This document shows positions 5,309-14,622 of a DNA stretch of 23,798 nucleotides, one piece after another; the stretch's first letter is position 1; the number at the start of each line of letters is the position of its first letter. The notes beneath the pieces are model-generated. The model was given only the letters and a program-made list of their open reading frames with translations. It was not told the origin of the DNA and did not search any database. The position numbers were made by a program, and so were the translations under genes. This DNA comes from a virus: IMG/VR virus record IMGVR_UViG_3300020385_000061, positions 1-23,798 of that record. One strand, given 5' to 3'.

Positions 5309-7536
5309 TGTATGAACAAACACTTTATAAAATAGTAGAACCAGTCAAGCTTACCACTATCAAGAGATTGAATAAGGGCAAGAAATGGAAGTATGGCTAT
5401 GACAAGGAAAGTGATATTGTAGTCGTATCTAAAACCGGTGAGATAGGTGAGATAGTTGAGATACAAGGTTTGAGAGTAGCTTTACCTAAAGTACCTAAAG
5501 AAGTTTTTAGTTGTTCTAAAACAAAGAAAGAACAGAAGTGGAGAAGGTTTGAACCTAACTCAGCTTTCAATAAAATTAAAACTAGGTTTGACTGGGATAC
5601 TTACCCTAAAGAATTTAAAGAGTTACATTATAAATACATAGACGAAGAGTTCAAGAGAAGAGATAATGGCTTCTGGTTTATGAACAATGGCAATCCGACT
5701 TGGATTCCTGGTAGTTACTATATGTATCTGCAATGGAGCAAGATAGATGTTGGAGCTCCAGACTTTAGAGAAGCCAATAGGCTTTTCTTTATATTTTGGG
5801 AGGCCTGTAAGGCTGATCAACGTTGCTATGGTATGTGTTATTTAAAGAATAGACGTTCAGGTTTTTCTTTTATGAGTTCGGCTGAAACCGTTAATTTAGC
5901 TACCTTAGCAAGTGATAGTAGATTTGGGGTGTTATCTAAAAGTGGGGGTGATGCGAAGAAGATGTTTACAGATAAGATAGTACCTATAAGTATTAATTAT
6001 CCTTTCTTTTTCAAACCCATACAAGATGGTATGGATCGTCCGAAGTCAGAGCTAGCCTATCGTATCCCAGCTAAAAAGTTCACCCGTAGAAAAATGGGGG
6101 TTCACGAAGAGCAAGATGATATGGAAGGTCTTGACACTACCATTGACTGGAAGAATACTGGTGATAACAGTTACGATGGGGAAAAGCTTTCTCTATTAGT
6201 ACACGACGAGAGTGGTAAGTGGGAGAGACCAGATAATATTCTTAACAACTGGAGAGTTACTAAAACCTGTTTGAGGTTAGGTGGTAGAATAGTTGGTAAG
6301 TGTATGATGGGGTCAACTTCTAATGCACTGGACAAAGGTGGTGATAACTTTAAGAAATTATATGGAGACTCAGATGTTACTAGACGAAATAGGAATGGAC
6401 AAACAAAGTCTGGTTTATATTCTTTGTTTATCCCAATGGAATGGAACTATGAAGGATTTATTGACCAGTTCGGAGTTCCAGTCTTTGATAGTCCAAGTGA
6501 TGATGTTTACGGACCACACGGTGAATTAATAGATATAGGTGTTGTAGATTACTGGGAGAATGAAGCTGATGGTCTGAGGGATGATCAAGACGGATTAAAC
6601 GAATTCTACAGACAATTCCCAAGAACAGAAGAGCACGCATTTAGAGATGAGACAAAGAATAGTTTGTTTAATCTTATAAAGATATATGAACAAATAGATT
6701 ACAACGAAGGAAACAGAAACTCTTCAGTACTAACCACTGGGAATTTCCAATGGGAGAATGGAGTTAAAGATACTAGAGTTACCTTTAACCCAGATCCAAA
6801 TGGTAGATTTAAAGTAAGTTGGGTTCCTAGTAGAGGGATGCAAAATAACGTTATACTAAAGAATGGAGTTAAATACCCTGGAAACGAGCACGTTGGTGCG
6901 TTTGGTTGTGATAGCTACGACATTAGTGGTACTGTTGATGGTAAAGGTTCTAAAGGAGCGTTACATGGATTAACTAAGTTCAGTATGGAAGATGCTCCAG
7001 CTAACACATTCTTTTTAGAATATGTGGCTAGACCTCAAACTGCTGAGATCTTCTTTGAGGACGTTCTAATGGCACTTGTGTTCTACGGGATGCCAATACT
7101 CGCAGAGAACAATAAACCTCGTCTATTGTACTATTTACGTAGAAGAGGTTATAGAGGTTTCAGTATGAACCGCCCCGACAAGCTGTGGAACAAGTTATCT
7201 GTAACCGAAAGAGAGGTAGGTGGTATGCCGAACTCTAGTGAGGATATAAAACAAGCTCATGCCGCAGCTATTGAAATGTATATCAATGATCATGTTGGTC
7301 ATTTAGAGGATGGTACTTACGGTACTGTATATTTCAATGAAACGCTGAACGATTGGAGTAAATTTAATATAAATAAAAGAACCAAGTATGATGCTGCCAT
7401 AAGTTCTGGTTTAGCTATCATGGCTTGTAACAGACACATGTACCGACCAAACCCAGAGGTAGAGAAACGACCATTAGGTATAAATATATCTAGGTATACT
7501 AACACCGGATTTAATTCAACAATAATTAAAAAGTAA
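5308..7536 (+). CDS. terL: terminase large subunit (packaging ATPase/nuclease), 742 aa
   Basis: This is the motor that drives DNA into the procapsid and cuts it. The N-terminal ATPase has an adenine-region aromatic cluster (SYYMYLQWSKI, 136-146), a Walker-A-position segment KNRRSGFSFMSS (180-191) that lacks the usual GK[S/T], a Walker B with catalytic acid LLVHDE (296-301), and a coupling motif MMGSTSN (333-339). The C-terminal RNase H-like nuclease has FGCDSYD (Asp535), FFED (around 582-585) and KYDAA (Asp695). At 742 aa it is longer than T4 gp17 (610 aa), with about 130 extra N-terminal residues before the ATPase core. It is followed 3 bp later by the portal gene, the classic packaging order. 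Identity is firm. Confidence 0.95.
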   Translation: MYEQTLYKIVEPVKLTTIKRLNKGKKWKYGYDKESDIVVVSKTGEIGEIVEIQGLRVALPKVPKEVFSCSKTKKEQKWRRFEPNSAFNKIKTRFDWDTYPKEFKELHYKYIDEEFKRRDNGFWFMNNGNPTWIPGSYYMYLQWSKIDVGAPDFREANRLFFIFWEACKADQRCYGMCYLKNRRSGFSFMSSAETVNLATLASDSRFGVLSKSGGDAKKMFTDKIVPISINYPFFFKPIQDGMDRPKSELAYRIPAKKFTRRKMGVHEEQDDMEGLDTTIDWKNTGDNSYDGEKLSLLVHDESGKWERPDNILNNWRVTKTCLRLGGRIVGKCMMGSTSNALDKGGDNFKKLYGDSDVTRRNRNGQTKSGLYSLFIPMEWNYEGFIDQFGVPVFDSPSDDVYGPHGELIDIGVVDYWENEADGLRDDQDGLNEFYRQFPRTEEHAFRDETKNSLFNLIKIYEQIDYNEGNRNSSVLTTGNFQWENGVKDTRVTFNPDPNGRFKVSWVPSRGMQNNVILKNGVKYPGNEHVGAFGCDSYDISGTVDGKGSKGALHGLTKFSMEDAPANTFFLEYVARPQTAEIFFEDVLMALVFYGMPILAENNKPRLLYYLRRRGYRGFSMNRPDKLWNKLSVTEREVGGMPNSSEDIKQAHAAAIEMYINDHVGHLEDGTYGTVYFNETLNDWSKFNINKRTKYDAAISSGLAIMACNRHMYRPNPEVEKRPLGINISRYTNTGFNSTIIKK

Positions 7537-7539
7537 GTT

Positions 7540-9930
7540 ATGGCAGAGTCTGCGATAAGGAATTTCCCTTCACAAGCAGTTAGTGATTTAGAAAAGATGA
7601 CCCAAGAGTATGGGTTGAAAGTAGCTAGAGCTATTGAATATGAATGGTTCTCTGGTTCCACGTCTAAGTATAATAACAATATAAACAATTTTCACAAGTT
7701 GCGGTTGTATGCTAGAGGAGAACAACCAATACAAAAATATAAAAATGAGTTATCTATAAATGGTGACTTAAGCTACTTAAACCTAGATTGGAAACCTGTA
7801 CCTATTGTACCTAAGTTTGTAGATATAGTAGTTAATGGTATGTCTCAAAGAACTTACGATGTAAAGGCTTATTCTCAAGACTCGTATGGGGTTAGCAAGA
7901 GAACTGAGTATATGGAATCTATGCTTAAAGACATTAGGTCTAAAGAGTATAACGATATGGTTCAAGAAGGTTTTGGTATGGATATTTACGAAAACCAAAA
8001 AGAAACTCTACCAGATACTGAGGAAGAACTAGCTCTTCACATGCAGCTAAATTATAAGCAAGCCGTTGAGTTAGCTGAAGAACAAGCTATTAATGTATTA
8101 ATGGAAGGTAGTAAGTTTGATCTTATCAAGAAGAGATCTTTGTATGACTTAACTACTATAGGTATAGGTGCTACGAAGACTACATTTGATTGGAGTGATG
8201 GAGCTAAAATACAATATGTAGATCCAGCTAATTTAGTTTATTCATATACTGAATCTCCTTACTTTGAAGATATATATTACGTTGGGGAGGTTAAAGAAAT
8301 CCCAATCAACGAATTGGTTAAAGAATTCCCTAACCTATCTGAGTCGGAGATTTACGATATAGTAGAAGGATCTAAAAGTTCTGCTAGATTGGTTAATCAG
8401 TATAATGGAGATAAGAATAAAATTAGTGTGTTATATTTCAATTATAAAACACATAAGAATAATACATACAAAGTAAAGGAAACTGGAACGGGTGCGAGTA
8501 AGGTTATAGAGAAAGATGACACCTTCAATCCACCAGCTGATATGGATGGCAACTACTCGAAGCTTGAAAGAGTAATGGAGTGTTTGTACGAAGGTGTATT
8601 AGTATTGGGTACTGATAAGTTATTGAAGTGGGAGATGGCTAAGAATATGTTGCGTAGCAAATCTAACTTTGATAAAGTCAAAATGAACTATAGTATCGTT
8701 GCACCTAGAATGTACAATGGTAAGATAGAATCTATAGTTAGTAGAATAACTGGGTTTGCTGATATGATTCAATTGACTCATTTAAAACTTCAACAAGTTC
8801 TATCTCGCATGGTTCCAGATGGAGTCTATTTAGATGCTGATGGATTAGCTGAAATAGATCTGGGTAACGGTACAAACTATTCTCCGCAAGAAGCTTTAAA
8901 TATGTTCTTCCAAACAGGTTCTGTTATAGGTAGATCATTTACTTCTGAAGGGGATATGAATCCTGGTAAAGTACCAATCCAACAAATACAGAACGGAGCT
9001 GGTAGTAACAAGCTTCAGAGTTTAATACAAACTTACAATTACTACCTGCAGATGATTCGTGATGTCACCGGGCTTAACGAAGCTAGAGACGCGTCAACAC
9101 CTGATAAAAACGCTTTAGTTGGTATACAGAAGTTAGCAGCAGCTAACTCTAATACAGCTACTAGGCATATACTACAAGCAATGTTATTATTAGCATCCGA
9201 ATCTGCTGAGGCGTTATCTTTAAGAATTTCAGATATTGTAGAGTATTCACCTACTAAAGAAGCATTCATACAGAGCATAGGAGCTCATAATGTAGCTACG
9301 CTAGAAGAGATGAAGGAATTGCATTTGTATGACTTCGGTATATTTATAGAATTAATGCCGGATGACGAGGAGAAGCAAATACTAGAGAATAATATTCAGA
9401 TAGCACTATCACAACAGTTAATAGACTTAGATGATGCGATTGATTTGCGTGATGTTAGAAATATTAAACTAGCTAATCAACTTCTTAAAATAAAGAGAAA
9501 GAAAAAGCTTGAGAGAGATCAGAAGATGCAACAGCAAAATATTCAAGCTCAATCTCAGGCTAATCAGGAAGCTCAACAAGCAGCTGCTCAAGCTGAGGTT
9601 CAAAAGAACCAAGCTAAGACACAGTCTGATGCTCAGTTAGAACAAACTAAAACTCAGTTGAAGATTCAATACTTACAGCAAGAGGCTCAAGTTAAGAAAG
9701 AATTAATGCAGTTAGAGTTTGAGTTAAACTCTAGATTACAATCTGGAGAGAGAGAGCTGAAGGACAGGCAAGAGGCTATGAGAGAGGATAGGAAAGATTC
9801 TCGAGTAGACAGGCAAGCTCAACATCAAAAAGATTTAGCAGATAGAAAAAACCAGGGTGAATCACTTAAAAAGTTTGAATCATCAGGTAATGATATAGTA
9901 ACAGGTGGAGTAGGGTTAGATCAATTCTAA
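7540..9930 (+). CDS. portal protein, 796 aa
   Basis: This is the dodecameric ring at one capsid vertex through which DNA enters and leaves. Evidence is the place between terL and scaffold/capsid, the length, a typical portal core (IVPKFVDIVVNGMSQRT around 90-105; the conserved-looking RDVTGLNEARDAS near 507-519; then LVGIQKLAAANSNTATRH), and a long C-terminal Gln-rich coiled coil (about 650-780). The coiled coil could form the barrel that projects into the capsid. There are no membrane segments. The gene starts 3 bp after the terL stop, without a Shine-Dalgarno. Portal proteins of podoviruses are commonly 500-800 aa, so this is at the long end because of the Q-rich barrel. Confidence 0.92.
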   Translation: MAESAIRNFPSQAVSDLEKMTQEYGLKVARAIEYEWFSGSTSKYNNNINNFHKLRLYARGEQPIQKYKNELSINGDLSYLNLDWKPVPIVPKFVDIVVNGMSQRTYDVKAYSQDSYGVSKRTEYMESMLKDIRSKEYNDMVQEGFGMDIYENQKETLPDTEEELALHMQLNYKQAVELAEEQAINVLMEGSKFDLIKKRSLYDLTTIGIGATKTTFDWSDGAKIQYVDPANLVYSYTESPYFEDIYYVGEVKEIPINELVKEFPNLSESEIYDIVEGSKSSARLVNQYNGDKNKISVLYFNYKTHKNNTYKVKETGTGASKVIEKDDTFNPPADMDGNYSKLERVMECLYEGVLVLGTDKLLKWEMAKNMLRSKSNFDKVKMNYSIVAPRMYNGKIESIVSRITGFADMIQLTHLKLQQVLSRMVPDGVYLDADGLAEIDLGNGTNYSPQEALNMFFQTGSVIGRSFTSEGDMNPGKVPIQQIQNGAGSNKLQSLIQTYNYYLQMIRDVTGLNEARDASTPDKNALVGIQKLAAANSNTATRHILQAMLLLASESAEALSLRISDIVEYSPTKEAFIQSIGAHNVATLEEMKELHLYDFGIFIELMPDDEEKQILENNIQIALSQQLIDLDDAIDLRDVRNIKLANQLLKIKRKKKLERDQKMQQQNIQAQSQANQEAQQAAAQAEVQKNQAKTQSDAQLEQTKTQLKIQYLQQEAQVKKELMQLEFELNSRLQSGERELKDRQEAMREDRKDSRVDRQAQHQKDLADRKNQGESLKKFESSGNDIVTGGVGLDQF

Positions 9931-9962
9931 TACACTGATTTTTAATTTTATAATATTTTATT

Positions 9963-11132
9963 ATGGCAGAAGAATTAGAGAACGTAGTTGAGGAGACTAC
10001 AGAACAAGTTGTCGAAAACACAATCGACGAATCAAAGTTTGAAAGCGCTGGAGATGATAGCGTTGTTAAAGTAGATTTAAGTAAACCACCAACCAATGAA
10101 ACTGAAAAAACAGAAGCTGACCCAGCAGGAGTGGTGGGAAGCGATGAAGACACCGGAACCTCACAAGAACAAGAAGAGGTACAGCCGGAAGGAGAAGTAC
10201 AAGAAACAGAAGCACCAATACTAGAAGAAGTAGCTGAAGAAGAAGTTGAAGCTGTAGAAGAACAAGTTGAAGAAGCTATAGCAGAAGCAGAAGCTACTGG
10301 GAAACCACTACCGGAGAATATCCAAAAGTTAGTTGACTTCATGGAAGATACTGGTGGGGATTTAAACGACTACGTAAATCTAAATAGAGATTTAACTAAG
10401 TTAGATGACTCTGAAATTCTAGACGAGTACTACAAGAAAACTAAATCTCATTTATCCGCTGAGGAAAGAAACTTTTTGTTGGAAGACAAATATGGTTTTG
10501 ACGAGGATATGGATGATGAGCGTACAATAAGATCAAAGAAAATCGCTTTGAAAGAGCAAGTTGCCGAAGCGAGAGCCTACTTAGACGGGCAAAAGTCTAA
10601 ATATTACGAAGAGATTAAAGCTGGAAGTAAGCTCACTAATGAGCAGCAGAAAGCTATGGATTTCTTCAACCGTTACAATAAGGAATCTGAAGAGACTCAG
10701 AGACTGACAGAAACTAATAAACGAGTTTTTCAACAGAAAACTGATAACTTATTCAATGACAAGTTCAAAGGTTTTGATTACAATGTCGGAGATAAAAAGT
10801 ATAGGTTTAATGTTAAGAACGTTGAAGACGTTAAGACGAACCAGAGTGACCTCAACAATTTTGTCCAAAAGTTTTTGGATAAGAACAATCAAATGAGTGA
10901 TGCTAAGGGTTATCACAAGTCTTTATTTACAGCGGCGAATGCTGATGCTGTTGCTCAACATTTTTATGAGCAAGGAAAAGCAGATGCAATCAAAGACACT
11001 GTAGCTAAAGGTAAGAACGTTAATACTGAAGCTAGACAAACTCACGGCGAGGCGCAAGTGGGTGGAGTTAAGTATAAAGTTCTAGGTGATTCATCGAGAG
11101 ACTTCAAACTTAGAATTAAAAATAAACGCTAA
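9963..11132 (+). CDS. capsid scaffolding protein, 389 aa
   Basis: This strongly acidic protein has a Glu-rich, low-complexity N-terminal third (1-115, with runs such as EEVAEEEVEAVEEQVEE) and a helical, charged remainder. A compact segment DSEILDEYYKKTKSHLSAEERNFLLEDKYGFDED recurs in scaffolds of this style (my recollection). The basic C-terminus (KLRIKNKR) resembles the part of phage scaffolds that contacts the capsid protein. The gene lies between portal and major capsid gene, the standard place for a scaffold. No protease motif is visible. It begins after a fully A/T leader. The role is inferred from position and composition and is quite secure. Confidence 0.85.
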   Translation: MAEELENVVEETTEQVVENTIDESKFESAGDDSVVKVDLSKPPTNETEKTEADPAGVVGSDEDTGTSQEQEEVQPEGEVQETEAPILEEVAEEEVEAVEEQVEEAIAEAEATGKPLPENIQKLVDFMEDTGGDLNDYVNLNRDLTKLDDSEILDEYYKKTKSHLSAEERNFLLEDKYGFDEDMDDERTIRSKKIALKEQVAEARAYLDGQKSKYYEEIKAGSKLTNEQQKAMDFFNRYNKESEETQRLTETNKRVFQQKTDNLFNDKFKGFDYNVGDKKYRFNVKNVEDVKTNQSDLNNFVQKFLDKNNQMSDAKGYHKSLFTAANADAVAQHFYEQGKADAIKDTVAKGKNVNTEARQTHGEAQVGGVKYKVLGDSSRDFKLRIKNKR

Positions 11133-11149
11133 TTTTAAATTAAGAAAAC

Positions 11150-12616
11150 ATGGCAATTAATCAAAGCGCCCCAGTAGGTACTCCTGCTCCGGGCAAGCAA
11201 GCGTTAGCTAGCAATTATTTAGATTTTACAGGTACTACTGATGCTACCTGGGCACAACAATACTTACCAGACCTTATGGAGAAAGAAGCTGAAGTATTTG
11301 GTAACCGAACTGTATCTGGGTTTTTAGAGCAAGTTGGAGCTGAGGAAGCTTCCGCTTCTGACCAAGTGGTTTGGTCTGAACAAGGTCGTTTACACTTATC
11401 TTACGCAGGTACTTTAACCGGTGCTGCTTCTGGTACTGGTGTAGCTAATGGTAAAGTAGCTTTACCTTCTGGACATGGCCTTAGAGTAGGTGATACAGTT
11501 GTAGTATCTCACGCTACTAACAATAAAACCGCTGCATGTGTAGTTTCTGCTATTGAGACTCAAGCGTCTGGTACTTCTGCCGTAGGTGGAGCTATTACTT
11601 TAGCTGCCAATAACGTACACTTAGTTCCTTTTGTAGGTACTTCAGCTTATGTAGCATTAGGTGTGACTGGTACTAATGGTAATAGTGATGCTGTAACTTT
11701 ATTCGTTTATGGTTCTGCTGCTGCTAAAGGTTCTGTTGGTAGAGCTGAAGCTGTTGAGCCTGAATTTAAGTCTTACGGAAACAACATGGCTATCTTAAAA
11801 GATAAGTATGAAGTTTCTGGTTCTGACGCATCTCAAATTGGCTGGGTTGAAGTTTCAGGTGAAGGAGGTCAATCAGGTTACATGTGGTATTTAAAAGCTG
11901 CAGGTGATACTAAAGTTCGTTTTGCTGATTACTGTGAAATGACTATGATCGAGTCTGAAGTTTCTACTAACGCTGAGCTTATCGCTGGTAAGTTAGGTGG
12001 TACTCAAGGGTTGTTTGCTGCCGTTAGAGAAAGAGGTATTGTCGCTGATGGTTTTGCAGCAAGTAATACATTAGATGATTTTGATCTTATTCTTAAGGAA
12101 TTTGACAAGCAAGGTGCTATTGAAGAGAACATGATGTTCTTGAATAGAGACCAGTCTTTACAGATCGATGATATGTTAGGTGGTCAAATAAATACAGCTG
12201 CAGGTAATTCTTACGGTGTATTTGATAACAGTGCCGATATGGCTTTGAACTTAGGTTTCTCTGGATTCAGAAGAGGTTCTTACGACTTCTACAAATCTGA
12301 CTGGAAATACTTAAATGATTCATCTACTAGAGGTAATGTTGGTTCTGCTAACGCTTATAGAACTGCTGGTATTATAGTTCCTGCAGGTACTAGCTCGGTT
12401 TACGACCAAGCTATGGGTAAGAACATCAGACGTCCATTCTTACATGTTCGTTACAGAGCTGCAGGTATGGAAGATCGCCGTTTCAAAACTTGGACTACAG
12501 GTTCAGTTGGAGCAGCTACTTCAGATTTAGATGCAATGGAAATGCACTTCTTATCTGAAAGATGTTTAGTAACTCAAGGTGCTAATAATTTCTGTTTATT
12601 AGAAACTAACGCATAG
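11150..12616 (+). CDS. major capsid protein, 488 aa
   Basis: This is the main shell protein, presumably HK97-fold. Evidence is the position right after portal and scaffold, the length, the absence of Lys/Arg-rich tracts, an N-terminal arm (1-35) followed by a helix (QYLPDLMEKEAEVFGNRTV), a P-domain-like helical region (DLILKEFDKQGAIEENMMFLNRDQ), and a dedicated terminator right after the gene. Between residues about 98 and 190 there is a Gly/Thr/Ala-rich beta segment with HGLRVGDTVVVSH. It reads as an inserted surface domain, with flanks SEQGRLHLSYAG before and AVEPEFKSYGNNMAILKD after. Similar beta modules occur in other virion proteins here. It is the most plausible client of the phage GroEL. 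Confidence 0.9.
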   Translation: MAINQSAPVGTPAPGKQALASNYLDFTGTTDATWAQQYLPDLMEKEAEVFGNRTVSGFLEQVGAEEASASDQVVWSEQGRLHLSYAGTLTGAASGTGVANGKVALPSGHGLRVGDTVVVSHATNNKTAACVVSAIETQASGTSAVGGAITLAANNVHLVPFVGTSAYVALGVTGTNGNSDAVTLFVYGSAAAKGSVGRAEAVEPEFKSYGNNMAILKDKYEVSGSDASQIGWVEVSGEGGQSGYMWYLKAAGDTKVRFADYCEMTMIESEVSTNAELIAGKLGGTQGLFAAVRERGIVADGFAASNTLDDFDLILKEFDKQGAIEENMMFLNRDQSLQIDDMLGGQINTAAGNSYGVFDNSADMALNLGFSGFRRGSYDFYKSDWKYLNDSSTRGNVGSANAYRTAGIIVPAGTSSVYDQAMGKNIRRPFLHVRYRAAGMEDRRFKTWTTGSVGAATSDLDAMEMHFLSERCLVTQGANNFCLLETNA

Positions 12617-12633
12617 TGAATTATATTTAGAAT

Positions 12634-12669
12634 GTTGGAGGGTTTAGGCCCTTCAACTTTCTTTTTTTT
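12634..12669 (+). terminator. intrinsic terminator after the capsid gene
   Basis: GTTGGAGGG (12634-12642) pairs with CCCTTCAAC (12649-12657), a 9-bp stem with one G-T pair and a 6-nt loop. The stem is followed by TTTC and eight T. This is a textbook Rho-independent terminator 17 bp after the capsid stop codon, probably ending or reducing capsid-operon transcription. Confidence 0.9.
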
Positions 12670-12692
12670 ATTAATTTTTATTTTATTATATC

Positions 12693-13529
12693 ATGGCTAA
12701 GAAGCAAATTGCAACAAAACCAAAAACTACTAAGGTAGTGGAACCAGAAATTAAAGCAGCTAACAAGACGATTGAGGCTGTTATTGAGAAACCTACAAAA
12801 AAATCTGATACTTGGGAATATAAGGATAGAGTTTATTTCTTATCAAACGAAAGTACTCCAGTAGCTCGAATAATGTCGTGTAAGAATATTTACTACTTCG
12901 ACGAAGAGAAAGGTTACGAAAGAGAGATGATGTTAACTACGAATCAGAAGACTGTATTTGTAGACGAGATGGAAGGTGTTAAAAGACCTGAGCATATAAT
13001 ATTTAGAGACGGGGTATTAGTAGTACCTAAAAACAAAGTAGTATTACAAAAGTTATTATCACTGTACCACCCGATGCTAAATAAATTATACTTTGAAGAT
13101 AAACCTGAAGAGCTAGCTAAAGAAGAAGTTCAAGATATACAGTTAGAACTTGAGGCTATGAACGCAGCAGTTAGTATGGACATCGACCAAGCTGAAGCTG
13201 TTATGAGAGCAGAGATCGGATCTGAAGTGTCTAGGATGAGTTCTAAGGAGCTTAAAAGAGATTTACTACTATTTGCTCGTAACAATCCAGAGTTGTTCTT
13301 AGAGTTGATGAATAATGATAATATACACTTACGTAACGTAGGTATTAAAGCTACTGAAGCTAGTATTATCTCCTTGTCACCTGACAACAGAACATTCACT
13401 TGGGGTAATACAGGTAGAAAATTAATGACTGTTCCATTTGATGAACACCCATACTCAGCACTAGCCGCTTGGTTTAAGACTGACGAAGGTATGGAAGTTT
13501 TAAACTCAATAGAGAAAAGATTGAATTAA
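12693..13529 (+). CDS. hypothetical virion-associated protein, 278 aa
   Basis: This protein of unknown function has a Lys/Thr-rich flexible N-terminus (1-40), a compact beta-rich domain (WEYKDRVYFLSN...IYYFDEEKGYEREMMLT) and a central acidic helical part (LAKEEVQDIQLELEAMNAAVSMDIDQAEAVMR). A second domain ends in NRTFTWGNTGRKLMTVPFDEHPYSALAAWF. It sits between capsid and connector genes and is flanked on both sides by terminators. A head-associated or virion-assembly role is therefore likely, but no specific homologue is recognised. The start lies in a pure A/T leader downstream of the capsid terminator, so it must be read either by partial read-through or from a promoter not recognised here. 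Confidence 0.78.
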   Translation: MAKKQIATKPKTTKVVEPEIKAANKTIEAVIEKPTKKSDTWEYKDRVYFLSNESTPVARIMSCKNIYYFDEEKGYEREMMLTTNQKTVFVDEMEGVKRPEHIIFRDGVLVVPKNKVVLQKLLSLYHPMLNKLYFEDKPEELAKEEVQDIQLELEAMNAAVSMDIDQAEAVMRAEIGSEVSRMSSKELKRDLLLFARNNPELFLELMNNDNIHLRNVGIKATEASIISLSPDNRTFTWGNTGRKLMTVPFDEHPYSALAAWFKTDEGMEVLNSIEKRLN

Positions 13530-13550
13530 CATAGTTTAACATTATAATTA

Positions 13551-13580
13551 TAGCCATCCTTGCGGGTGGCTATTTTTTTT
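13551..13580 (+). terminator. intrinsic terminator after the 278-aa gene
   Basis: TAGCCATCC (13551-13559) pairs with GGGTGGCTA (13564-13572) around a TTGC loop, one G-T pair in nine, followed by eight T. It is a strong Rho-independent terminator 21 bp after the stop codon and separates the head region from the tail region. Confidence 0.92.
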
Positions 13581-13675
13581 ACCCTATACTAACTCCTCGC
13601 TTTAATATGTAACTATAATATTGTAAAATAGAACCCAATGGTAACAAGGGTTTTAGTAGATAAAATAAAAATAAG
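13581..13675 (+). promoter_or_regulatory. intergenic region with weak promoter candidate before the tail genes
   Basis: The terminator just upstream implies a promoter here for the tail operon. A TATAAT hexamer lies at 13614-13619, overlapping TAATATTG (13616-13623), one mismatch from the Bacteroidota TAnnTTTG -7 box. No good -35/-33 element stands upstream. A 5-bp inverted repeat (AACCC 13632-13636, GGGTT 13648-13652, 11-nt loop) lies between it and the ATG and could be a 5' leader structure. Support is weak. Confidence 0.3.
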
Positions 13676-14620
13676 ATGGCAGTAAGTATAGATAATGTTT
13701 ATCAGAAAGTTTTAGCTTTAGCTAATAAGGAACAGAGAGGTTATATAACCCCTCAGGAGTTTAACCTATTAGCTGATAAAGCTCAGAACGATATATTTGA
13801 AAACTACTTCAATGAGTTAGACTCGTTTCGGAAGAAACCAGGTAACGATACGGTTTATGCAGACGAGATAGATTCTATACAGGAGAAGATAAATGTACAC
13901 GAAAAGTTCTTTCAATTCGTAACCATGTCCACTGGTGGTAGTGGTGCATTACCAACATACCATAAAATGGGGAAGTTGAGTCACCATAATAGCGCTCAAG
14001 AGATTCAAGTTAATGGAGCTGTGAGTTCTGCAGCTAATATAGTATTTGATTCTACAGTAGCTGCACTAGGTCTAGCTATTGGCGATGAGGTTTACTTAAC
14101 AGCATCAGGTGCTCTACTAGGGAGTATAACAGTATTGGAAACAGGTAGTAATGCTAATACTATAACTATTAGTGCGTCAACGAGTATCACTGACGATCAC
14201 TACGTAACTGTTATGCCAAATAGAAATAATAGTGGTTACAAAGAAGTACAATTGGTTTCTCAAAACAAACTAAACCATTACACAAACTCTAGTAAATTAA
14301 GTCCAACAACTAAGTACCCTGTGTATGTTAAAACTTCCGACACAACAATACAAGTATATCCTACGAGTATAAGCACTGGTGTCGTGTGTAATTATGTAGC
14401 TAAACCTGCTAAACCTAACTGGACTTATGTAGTTATAAATGGTAAAGCATTATATAATGCTAGCGGAAGTGGACGAACTGATTTTGAATTACACGCCTCT
14501 GAAGAAAGTACATTAGTAAATAAAATACTTGAACTAGCTGGGATTGTTGTTAACAAACCTGGCTTGTCAGAAGTTATACTTAGAAATGAAGCCATGAAAG
14601 AGGCTATCGAAAATAAATAA
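13676..14620 (+). CDS. virion structural / head-tail connector protein, 314 aa
   Basis: The N-terminal part (1-85) is helical, with VYQKVLALANKEQRGYITPQEF and LLADKAQNDIFENYFNELD, a layout I associate with podovirus virion proteins near the connector. Residues about 114-181 form a small beta module (LGLAIGDEVYLTASG...DDHYVTVMPN) inserted between two parts of another domain. The C-terminal part (190-260) is beta-rich (YPVYVKTSDTTIQVYPTSI) and is followed by helices. No enzymatic motif is seen. It is the first gene after the strong 13551 terminator and is 2 bp from the next gene, with which it probably works in the neck or tail. The precise role is not known. Confidence 0.75.
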   Translation: MAVSIDNVYQKVLALANKEQRGYITPQEFNLLADKAQNDIFENYFNELDSFRKKPGNDTVYADEIDSIQEKINVHEKFFQFVTMSTGGSGALPTYHKMGKLSHHNSAQEIQVNGAVSSAANIVFDSTVAALGLAIGDEVYLTASGALLGSITVLETGSNANTITISASTSITDDHYVTVMPNRNNSGYKEVQLVSQNKLNHYTNSSKLSPTTKYPVYVKTSDTTIQVYPTSISTGVVCNYVAKPAKPNWTYVVINGKALYNASGSGRTDFELHASEESTLVNKILELAGIVVNKPGLSEVILRNEAMKEAIENK

Positions 14621-14622
14621 TT

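Noticed and set aside
4948-5466. 172-aa minus-strand ORF across the small- and large-terminase starts
   Set aside because: It has hydrophobic, low-complexity sequence created by the antisense of Lys/Glu-rich codons, and it overlaps three well-supported plus-strand genes.
9866-10342. 158-aa minus-strand ORF opposite the scaffold gene
   Set aside because: Its Ser/Thr/Cys-rich sequence is the antisense of the Glu-rich scaffold repeats. The plus frame has clear position and composition support.
13632-13652. AACCC/GGGTT inverted repeat as a third terminator
   Set aside because: The 5-bp stem has an 11-nt loop and only four T follow; too weak beside the strong terminator at 13551-13580.
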